Assembly (NCBI GenBank): GCA_046350255.1
Contig: JAXMAV010000004.1
Location: 423,480-487,479, forward strand
Length of the DNA: 64,000 nt
Source: CALDUY01 sp046350255
GTDB lineage: Bacteria > Planctomycetota > Planctomycetia > Gemmatales > Gemmataceae
Reading direction: 5' to 3'
Under the pieces are notes generated by a model, which saw only the letters and a list, made by a program, of their open reading frames with translations, made no database searches and was not told where the DNA came from. Below are positions 35,651 to 42,279 of the stretch, one piece after another (positions within the stretch are counted from its first letter, which is position 1; each line of letters opens with the position of its first letter). Made by a program: the position numbers and the translations under genes.

Positions 35651-36757
35651 ATGCACCTGGTCGTTGAATCTCCCATCGTCGAGTCGCCGCGCGTGCAGCA
35701 GCTCCGCGGCCTGTTCGACCTGCCCGCCGATCGCACCAGCCGCATCGAGTGGCACGCCCACCTGCCGCTGGCCGAACGCCCCTGGCATGTCGGACTCATC
35801 TGCGGACCTTCCGGATGCGGCAAGTCCACCATCGCCCGCCACCTCTGGCCCGAGGAGACGGCTCGCGCCGCCAGCCTCGCCTGGCCCGCCGATCGCGCCT
35901 TGCTCGATGCCTTTCCACCCGAGCTGTCCATCCACGAGGTGACCGGCCTGCTCTCCTCGGTCGGGTTCAGCTCGCCGCCTGCCTGGCTGCGCCCGTTTGC
36001 CGTTCTCTCCACCGGGCAGCAGTTCCGCGCCACGCTGGCGCGCCTGCTCGCCGTCCCGCCCGGTAGCCGGATCTGCTTCGACGAGTACACCTCGGTGGTG
36101 GATCGCACCGTCGCCCAGGTGGGCAGCGCCGCCGTCACGAAGACGGTCCGCGCGCGGGGCCTGCAGTTCGTCGCCGTCACCTGCCACGACGACGTCGAGG
36201 CCTGGCTGCAGCCCGACTGGATCTTCCGGCCCGCCGAGAACCACTTCGCCTGGAGGTCGCTTCAACGACGCCCCACCATCGCTCTCGACGTGCAGCGCTG
36301 CCCCGCCCGGCTGTGGCGGCTATTCGCACCGCATCACTATCTGAGCCACGCCCTGGCCCCCAGCGCGGTCTGCTTCCTCGCCCGCTGGCAGACGCGCCCC
36401 GTCGCCTTCTCCGCCTGGCTGCCGTTCGTTGGCACCGGGCCGCCCGCCCGGCGCGAACATCGCACCGTCACGCTGCCCGACTTTCAGGGTGTCGGCATCG
36501 GTAACGCGCTCTCTGCTCTCATCGCCAGCCTGTGGCGCGGCCTGGGCTACCGCGCGCTGTCCACCACCACGCACCCGGCGATGATCGCCAGCCGACTCCG
36601 CTCGCCGTTCTGGGTGCTGCGTCGGGCACCGTCCCTGGCCAGCGGACGCGAATCTCGGCTGGCCGGTCTCCGTCACGCCACCACACGCCTGACGGCCGGC
36701 TTCGAGTACACCGGGCCCGCCCTGCCCCGCCGGCTGGCGCAGCTTCTCCTGGGATAA
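35651..36757 (+). CDS. ABC-type ATPase fused to a GNAT acetyltransferase-like domain
   Basis: Soluble fusion of 368 aa. The N-terminal ABC ATPase has Walker A GPSGCGKST (52-60), signature LSTGQQ (119-124), Walker B ICFDEYTS (141-148) and switch His in VTCHDD (179). It has no membrane partner. The C-terminal part (about 210-360) is GNAT-like, with the pyrophosphate loop VTLPDFQGVGIGNALS (Q279-G-V-G-I-G). Phage Mu Mom, which modifies adenine in phage DNA, is a GNAT-fold enzyme, and I recall ABC-GNAT proteins next to ParB-like genes in phage contexts. A DNA-modifying role that protects packaged DNA is therefore attractive, but the acyl donor and target are unknown. Ribosomal or tRNA modification is an alternative. 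Confidence 0.75.
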   Translation: MHLVVESPIVESPRVQQLRGLFDLPADRTSRIEWHAHLPLAERPWHVGLICGPSGCGKSTIARHLWPEETARAASLAWPADRALLDAFPPELSIHEVTGLLSSVGFSSPPAWLRPFAVLSTGQQFRATLARLLAVPPGSRICFDEYTSVVDRTVAQVGSAAVTKTVRARGLQFVAVTCHDDVEAWLQPDWIFRPAENHFAWRSLQRRPTIALDVQRCPARLWRLFAPHHYLSHALAPSAVCFLARWQTRPVAFSAWLPFVGTGPPARREHRTVTLPDFQGVGIGNALSALIASLWRGLGYRALSTTTHPAMIASRLRSPFWVLRRAPSLASGRESRLAGLRHATTRLTAGFEYTGPALPRRLAQLLLG

Positions 36758-36777
36758 CCTTTCTTGCGCGATGGGGC

Positions 36778-37224
36778 ATGTCTCATTCTCGATACCCTCT
36801 GACCCCGATCGTCGAGCAGCAGATCGTCGCCTACCTGCGCGCAGGCGGCTCGCTGGAAGCCGCCGCCGAGGCGGCCGGCATCCCCGACACGGTATTTCGC
36901 GCCTGGCTCACCCGACCCGGGCCGCGCTACCGTCGCTTCGCCGACGCTGTCCGCACCGCCCACGCTCAGGCCCGGCTGCGCGGCGAGATTGCCGTCCTCG
37001 AAGCCCGACCGCTCGACTGGCTGAAGAGCGGTCCCGGCCGTGATCGCAGCGATCACCCCGGCTGGTCTGCCGCGCCTCGGGCCAGCGCCACCGGCACCGA
37101 CCGGCCTCTGCTCGACGACCCCCTGCTGCAGCGCATGCTGGCCCTGCTCGTGCAGCACACCCAGGAGAATTCCACCGCCGGGGCCGCTGCTCGCGCCCTG
37201 CTCGACGAGCCCGGCGACGCTTGA
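36778..37224 (+). CDS. Terminase small-subunit-like HTH protein
   Basis: Protein of 148 aa starting at ATG 36778. The N-terminal part (YLRAGGSLEAAAEAAGIPDT then VFRAWLTRPGPRYRRFADAV) is a homeodomain-like helix-turn-helix, as in phage terminase small subunits and related recognition proteins. A helical segment and an ERPLDWLKSGPGRD-like region (ARPLDWLKSGPGRDRSDHPG) follow, a pattern I associate with this family. If correct, it recognises the packaging site. It sits at the far end of the module, 17 kb from the large subunit; usually the two are adjacent. Circularising the element would bring both ends closer, which could matter for how it is packaged. Confidence 0.6.
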   Translation: MSHSRYPLTPIVEQQIVAYLRAGGSLEAAAEAAGIPDTVFRAWLTRPGPRYRRFADAVRTAHAQARLRGEIAVLEARPLDWLKSGPGRDRSDHPGWSAAPRASATGTDRPLLDDPLLQRMLALLVQHTQENSTAGAAARALLDEPGDA

Positions 37225-37249
37225 TTCGCTCCCTCACATAGTGTACAAA
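37221..37249 (+). promoter_or_regulatory. AT-rich promoter candidate before the zinc-ribbon gene
   Basis: TTGATT (37221-37226) overlaps the stop of the previous gene; a 17-bp spacer leads to TACAAA (37244-37249) within an AT-rich stretch (37238-37259) that stands out from GC-rich surroundings. TATATA at 37252-37257 is an alternative -10. Confidence 0.35.
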
Positions 37250-37280
37250 TTTATATATCACCTCGGGGAGAGATCCCACC

Positions 37281-37490
37281 ATGTCGAAATCCGTCTGCGA
37301 GCACTGCGACGCCCCGGGCCCCCTCGACGAACTGCTCCTCTGTCGCCGTTGCGCCGCCACCGAGGGGGTGCGCGTGCTCTATCAACCGCACCGCCACTGG
37401 ACGCCCGCCTGGATCGAGCATCTGCGCCGGCTGGCCCGTCGCGCCCGCGCCCGGCTGCCGTTGTTCGACCCCGACGCCCGCACCGGGTGA
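37281..37490 (+). CDS. Small zinc-ribbon protein
   Basis: Protein of 69 aa with two Cys pairs, CEHC (6-9) and CRRC (21-24), spaced as in a zinc ribbon or treble-clef knuckle. The second half is basic (RRLARRARARLP), which fits nucleic-acid binding. A GGGGAGAG box lies before the ATG. It probably has its own promoter in the AT-rich spacer. Small zinc-ribbon proteins at the edges of mobile elements are often regulators, but no function can be named. It is the last gene I assign to the capsid region. Confidence 0.65.
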   Translation: MSKSVCEHCDAPGPLDELLLCRRCAATEGVRVLYQPHRHWTPAWIEHLRRLARRARARLPLFDPDARTG

Positions 37491-37638
37491 GCCTGGCCCG
37501 ACCCGGCCCGTTGACTTCGCCCCCGCTGGCTCCCATACTGACGTTACGACGACTAGCCGCTCCCTGCCCGGTGGCCAGGCCATTCCTGCTCGAAGCGCCG
37601 CAACCCGGCGCTGTCCGGTCCGACAAGGGTCGAACGTC

Positions 37639-40600
37639 ATGCGTCCTCTCCTGTCTCTCGCCGTCCTGATCGCGCTGACCTCCACGGCAACTGCCCAAGA
37701 GGCCGACTTCCGCGACGATCTGCAGTTTGTCGAGATGCTGCGCAGCCGGGGCGACAACGACCTGGCGCTGGAGTTTCTGCAGAAGCTGGCCGCCACCGCG
37801 CCGCCGGAGCTGAAGAAGGAACTCCCCCTGGAGTTTGCCAAGACGCGCCTCCGCGTCGCCAGCGAGGAACCGGAGACGGGCAAACGCCTCGACCTGTACA
37901 AGGAAGCGCGCGACGACTTCACGCGGTTCATCACCGCCAATCCGGGTCATCCGCGCATCGCCGAGGCCAACCTCGACATCGCCCGCGTGCTGAACCTGCA
38001 GGGCAAGACCGAACTGAGCCGCGCCCTGCTCGCCGACGATGCCAAGACCAAGCGCGACCAGTCGCAGCAGGCCCGCACGACGCTGGAAGAGGCCGCCAAG
38101 CAGCTACAGGCCGCCGAGAAGGAGCTGGAGGGCCAGGCCGCCAAGCTGGCTGACCCGGAGACCATCGAGGATCCCAAGAAAAAGAAGGAAGCGCAGACCG
38201 CCCGCGCCCGGGCCGAGGACGAGATCAAGCAGACGCAGGTCGAGCGCGCCCTGAACCTCTACGACCAGGCTTCCACCTACATCGGCGGCTCGGGTGACGA
38301 ACAGGCCTCGAAGCTGCTGGTCGAGGCGGGCAAACTGCTGGGCAAGCTGGCGGATGGCCCTCCGGCTCATCCCGTCACCTGGAAGGCCCGCGCCTGGCAG
38401 GGCCGCATCCTGCATCAGACCGAATCGGCCGACCGGGCCCGCTCGAAGTTCCAGGAGGTGCTGAACGCGGCCAACCTCGCCGCCGCCGCCGAAGGCGTTC
38501 GTCTCGCCCGCTACTTCCGCCTGCTGGTCATCCGCGAACAGCCCAACGACGCCGACAAGAAGACGGGGGTCAACAACATCCTGCTCGACGCCGGCACACG
38601 CTGGCGGAACGACTACCGCCGCTACTGGAAGACGCCCGAGGGGACGGGCCTGGCCTTCCTGCTCGCGCAGACGCTGTTGAACGAGGCCGCCACCAACAAG
38701 AAGGTCAACGCCACCATCGTCAACCGCTACCGGGCCGACGCCCGCGACCTGCTCCGCGAGGTCGAGAACAGCGAGAACGAGTTCACCGAGCGCGCCCGCC
38801 GGCTGAAGATCGAGACGATGGCCAGCCAGGGGCTGTTCAAGCTGCCCATCGAGAACCTCAAGCTGTTCGAGGACTACTACGTCCGGGCGCAGTTCGAGGC
38901 GATCCAGATGATGCAGGAGCAGAAAGACATCAAGGATCCCAAGGAGGCGGAGACCAAGAAGAAGGAGCGCATCGACAACATCATCAAGGCGCTGGAGCGC
39001 GGGCTGGCCCTGCCCGAGGTCAAGAAGATGAAGGCCAGCATCGAGCTGAACACCGCGCGGAGCATGATGGCCTACTGGGCCCTGAACACTGGTAAGCTGC
39101 GCGAGGCGATCACAGCCGGCGAAACCTTCGCCCGGGGCGATCCGCGCTCGAGCCAGGCCGAGATGGCTGCCGTCTACGCCCTGCAGGCTTACAGCCAGAT
39201 CATCGGGCAGAAGCAGGCCAAGTTCGAGGACCTCGCCGAGGATCGCGCCGCCATGTTCTCCCTGGCCTCGTACATGGAAGAACGCTGGCCCAAGGGGATC
39301 GCTGGCGACATCGCCCGCCATTCCATCGGCCTGCAACTGCTCCGCGAGGAGAACTTCCCCGAGGCCATCAAGAAGCTCTCGTTGGTCGGGCCCGGCTACG
39401 GCAGCTACCCGCTCGTCTGCTTCCAGATCGCCGACGGCTGCGCCAAGGCCGAGAAGGCCAGCGCCGAACCGATCGCCGGCGACCGGCCCGGCGACTACGG
39501 CAAACGCAAGCTCGTCGCCCTGGAATCGATGCCGGAAAGTGCCCTGGGGCCCGATCCGTTCACCAACCAGATCGTCATCTCCGGCAAGGCGATGCTCGGC
39601 CGCGATCTCTTCCGCTTCAAACGCTTCCAGCAGATGGACGACCTGGCCAGCAGCTTCAAGGAGAAGCTCGACAAGCTCCGCTTCAACGACGAGGAAGACA
39701 AGGACCGGGCCATCCGCAATCAGCTGCGTTTCGAGCTGGTGGACATCCAGCTCTACGCCAGGTACGGTCTCGCCGAGGCGGCCTTCCAGGCCCATGACTT
39801 CGCCCGCGTCGTCGCCATCGTCGATCCGCTCGTCGATGCCGTCAACAAGAGCGACGACAGCCAGGAGAAGACCAACCTGCAGAAGAACCAGCAGCTGGGC
39901 ACCACCCTGCTCATCCTCGCCCTGCGCTCGAACGTCCAGCTGGGCAAGATCGACCGCACCGATCAGGTGCTGGACACTCTGGACAAGGTGACCGGCGAGG
40001 GCGGCGACAGCTCGACCAACACCCTGCAGTTGCTCGCCTTTCTGATCCGCAAACAGATCGACGAGCAGCGCAAGAAGGTCGACAAGGACGCGCTGGCCAA
40101 GTCGATCAAGGGTTACACCGAGATCCTCGACAAGCGGATCAAGAAGCAGAAGACCATCACACCGGAGTTCGCGCGAGTGGTGGCCAACTGCTACTCGAGC
40201 ATGGAGGAGCACGGTAAGGCCGCCGCCGAGCTGGCCCGGGTGGAACCCCCCAAGGAGTTGCGCCCGGGTAGCCCCGAGGAGTCGCTCCACCGCCGCATCA
40301 AGATCGAGCTGGCCGCCGAGCTGCGCCAGACCAAGAACCCCGACAACCTGAAGAAGGCGCGCGAGATCATCGATGCTGCCATGGCGGGCGACGGCAAGAA
40401 GCCCGGCTGGGGTCGCCGCGATCTGGTGGCCCTGAAGGAGCAGGGCAACCTGCTCATCGCCGAGGAGAAATACCAGGAGGCGTTCGGTGCCTTCGCCGAC
40501 CTGACCAAGCGGCTGGCCAAGGATGCCCCCAAGGGTGGCGCGATCAAGGAGAACTACCTGGAGTGCTACTTCCAGATGATTCTCAGCTACGTCCGACTGG

Positions 40601-40785
40601 GCATGCAGAAGGCCGCCAAGGACGAACGCGACAAGTTCCTCCGCACCGCCGCCCAGCAGATCGTGCAGCTCGAACGCAGCTGGGAGGACTTCGGCAGCGA
40701 GGCGTCGAAGAAGCGCTTCACCGAGCTGTTGACCCAGGAAGCGGCCCTGAAGGAACAGTACGACCTGTTGAAGGTGAAGAAGTAA
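37639..40785 (+). CDS. Large exported TPR-like repeat protein
   Basis: Exported protein of 1,048 aa with a signal peptide (MRPLLSLAVLIALTSTATAQ). The mature part is nearly all helical, rich in Lys, Glu and Ala, with TPR-spaced helix pairs (for example FRDDLQFVEMLRSRGDNDLA and NLLIAEEKYQEAFGAFADLT). A charged coiled-coil stretch lies around residues 140-205. No enzyme motif is present. It is followed 13 bp later by another exported TPR-like protein on the same strand, so they form an operon and probably a periplasmic scaffold. Comparable pairs are common in planctomycetes; the role is unknown. Confidence 0.8.
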   Translation: MRPLLSLAVLIALTSTATAQEADFRDDLQFVEMLRSRGDNDLALEFLQKLAATAPPELKKELPLEFAKTRLRVASEEPETGKRLDLYKEARDDFTRFITANPGHPRIAEANLDIARVLNLQGKTELSRALLADDAKTKRDQSQQARTTLEEAAKQLQAAEKELEGQAAKLADPETIEDPKKKKEAQTARARAEDEIKQTQVERALNLYDQASTYIGGSGDEQASKLLVEAGKLLGKLADGPPAHPVTWKARAWQGRILHQTESADRARSKFQEVLNAANLAAAAEGVRLARYFRLLVIREQPNDADKKTGVNNILLDAGTRWRNDYRRYWKTPEGTGLAFLLAQTLLNEAATNKKVNATIVNRYRADARDLLREVENSENEFTERARRLKIETMASQGLFKLPIENLKLFEDYYVRAQFEAIQMMQEQKDIKDPKEAETKKKERIDNIIKALERGLALPEVKKMKASIELNTARSMMAYWALNTGKLREAITAGETFARGDPRSSQAEMAAVYALQAYSQIIGQKQAKFEDLAEDRAAMFSLASYMEERWPKGIAGDIARHSIGLQLLREENFPEAIKKLSLVGPGYGSYPLVCFQIADGCAKAEKASAEPIAGDRPGDYGKRKLVALESMPESALGPDPFTNQIVISGKAMLGRDLFRFKRFQQMDDLASSFKEKLDKLRFNDEEDKDRAIRNQLRFELVDIQLYARYGLAEAAFQAHDFARVVAIVDPLVDAVNKSDDSQEKTNLQKNQQLGTTLLILALRSNVQLGKIDRTDQVLDTLDKVTGEGGDSSTNTLQLLAFLIRKQIDEQRKKVDKDALAKSIKGYTEILDKRIKKQKTITPEFARVVANCYSSMEEHGKAAAELARVEPPKELRPGSPEESLHRRIKIELAAELRQTKNPDNLKKAREIIDAAMAGDGKKPGWGRRDLVALKEQGNLLIAEEKYQEAFGAFADLTKRLAKDAPKGGAIKENYLECYFQMILSYVRLGMQKAAKDERDKFLRTAAQQIVQLERSWEDFGSEASKKRFTELLTQEAALKEQYDLLKVKK

Positions 40786-40798
40786 GGGAGAGAGTGCG

Positions 40799-41923
40799 AT
40801 GATCCGCCGCCTGCGCGGGCTACTGGCCGCCTTGCTGATTCTGGGCATCGTCGGGGTCACCCGGGCCCAGGACATCGTCTACTACTTCGACCGCGCCTCC
40901 AAGAAGGAGCAGCAGTATCGCGGCAAGATCGAGGAGGAGACGCCGACCGGCATCAAGATCCAGGTCAAGGAAGGCAAGGAGATGGTCTCCAAGCTGGTGC
41001 CCGGCGGGATCATCACCTGGGTCTTCTACGAAGGCGCCGAGGTGGACAAACTCACCTACCGCGTGCCGTTCAGCAAGGAAGAAAAGGCCCGCGGCGAGAC
41101 TCGCCCCAAGCAGCGCGGCCAGCTGCTGACCGAGGCGCTGGAAGGCTACACCCAGCTGGAGATGCAGACGCGGGCCAAGCCTACCGTCCGCCGCTACTTC
41201 CTCTACAAGATGGCCGAGGTGGCCGTGCTCCAGGCGCAGGACGACCCCACCCGCGCCGAGACCGCCATCAAGCTGCTGAGCGACTTCAAGGCCGGCAACA
41301 CCAACAGCTGGCAGATCCAGCCTGCGCTCAAGACGCTGGCCCGCCTGCAGGAAGAGGCCGGCAAGTTCGACGACGCCCGCAAGACCTACGAGGAGCTGGC
41401 CGACCTGCCCGATGTGCCCGCGGCCATCAAGCAGGAGAGCGGCGTGCTGGTGGGCAAGCTGCTGTTGCGCGGCAACAAGTACGCCGAGGCCGAGCAGCGC
41501 TTGCAGAAGCTCGGCTCTACTCTCTCTGCTGGCGACGCGCAGGCCCCCTTCGTGAAGGCGTACCTGGCCGAGTGTCAGATCGGTCAGAACAACCTGGCTA
41601 ACGTGGCCCGCGACCTGAACGAGGTGATCCGCAGCAGCAGTGATCCCCGGCTGCGTGGCCTGGCCCACAACCTCCTGGGCGAGTACTACCGCAAGAAGGG
41701 CGACGCCGCCGACGCCTTCTGGCAGTATCTCCGCGTCGATGCCGTCTACAACGAGGACGCCGAGGAGCACGCCCGCGCCCTGTACCACCTGGCCACCCTG
41801 TTCGACACGGTGAAGAAGGACCCCCTGCGTGGCAAGGACTGCGCCAGCCGCCTGATGGATCCGCGCTTTGCCGGCACCGCCTACCAGCGGCGTCTTCTGC
41901 AGGAGACGAAGAAGACTCCCTGA
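40799..41923 (+). CDS. Exported TPR-like protein, partner of the preceding gene
   Basis: Protein of 374 aa with signal peptide (MIRRLRGLLAALLILGIVGV, cleavage near TRAQ). Residues 25-95 form a beta-rich domain (FDRASKKEQQYRGKIEEETP and GIKIQVKEGKEMVSKLVPGG), after which TPR-like helix pairs follow (AGKFDDARKTYEELADLPDV, GNKYAEAEQRLQKLG). A GGGAGAGAG box overlaps the 13-bp gap to the upstream gene, indicating cotranscription. It probably binds the larger partner or cell-wall material in the periplasm. No catalytic residues are apparent. Confidence 0.8.
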   Translation: MIRRLRGLLAALLILGIVGVTRAQDIVYYFDRASKKEQQYRGKIEEETPTGIKIQVKEGKEMVSKLVPGGIITWVFYEGAEVDKLTYRVPFSKEEKARGETRPKQRGQLLTEALEGYTQLEMQTRAKPTVRRYFLYKMAEVAVLQAQDDPTRAETAIKLLSDFKAGNTNSWQIQPALKTLARLQEEAGKFDDARKTYEELADLPDVPAAIKQESGVLVGKLLLRGNKYAEAEQRLQKLGSTLSAGDAQAPFVKAYLAECQIGQNNLANVARDLNEVIRSSSDPRLRGLAHNLLGEYYRKKGDAADAFWQYLRVDAVYNEDAEEHARALYHLATLFDTVKKDPLRGKDCASRLMDPRFAGTAYQRRLLQETKKTP

Positions 41924-41952
41924 CCGATGTCGCACCCGACGTACAAGCGCTC

Positions 41953-41980
41953 TTGAAGCAACGCCCCGGCCCCGTATAAT
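41953..41980 (+). promoter_or_regulatory. Promoter of the tRNA-Ala gene
   Basis: TTGAAG (41953-41958), a 16-bp spacer and a perfect TATAAT (41975-41980) lie 13 bp before the tRNA. Transcription should start about 6-7 nt before the mature 5' end. Confidence 0.75.
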
Positions 41981-41993
41981 TCCTGAGACCTCT

Positions 41994-42066
41994 GGGGCCG
42001 TAGCTCAATTGGGAGAGCGCAGCGTTCGCAATGCTGAGGTTGAGGGTTCGATCCCCTTCGGCTCCA
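41994..42066 (+). tRNA. tRNA-Ala (anticodon CGC)
   Basis: A 73-nt cloverleaf. The acceptor stem GGGGCCG pairs with CGGCTCC with one G-U. The D arm is GCTC/GAGC, and the anticodon stem CAGCG/TGCTG holds loop TTCGCAA with anticodon CGC, which reads the alanine codon GCG. The T arm GAGGG/CCCTT encloses TTCGATC, and the discriminator is A. The 3' CCA is not encoded and must be added. The gene has its own promoter and a strong terminator. A tRNA reading GCG suits the GC-rich codon usage of the neighbourhood. Confidence 0.93.
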
Positions 42067-42073
42067 CATCCGG

Positions 42074-42110
42074 AAAACCTCCCACACCGTGGGAGGTTTT
42101 TCCTTTTTTC
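42074..42110 (+). terminator. Intrinsic terminator of the tRNA gene
   Basis: A perfect 11-bp stem (AAAACCTCCCA with TGGGAGGTTTT) around a 5-nt loop (42085-42089) is followed by a T-rich tract (42097-42109). It is the best rho-independent terminator in the window and lies 8 bp after the tRNA. Confidence 0.9.
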
Positions 42111-42279
42111 CTGGATAAACTCACCCCATCCTATCCAGGCGCGAGCGAGTGAGGTACAATCTCCCTGGTCCATCCTCACACGGTGGGTGGCAATCTGCCC
42201 AGGGTTGGCTTCCTCACTCCCCGATGGATCACTCACGGGTTAAGTTCCGGAATCGCGCCGGCCCACTGGCCTGTTCATC

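Noticed and set aside
35651..36757. ABC transporter
   Set aside because: No membrane domain in the protein or next to it, and a GNAT-like domain is fused at the C-terminus.
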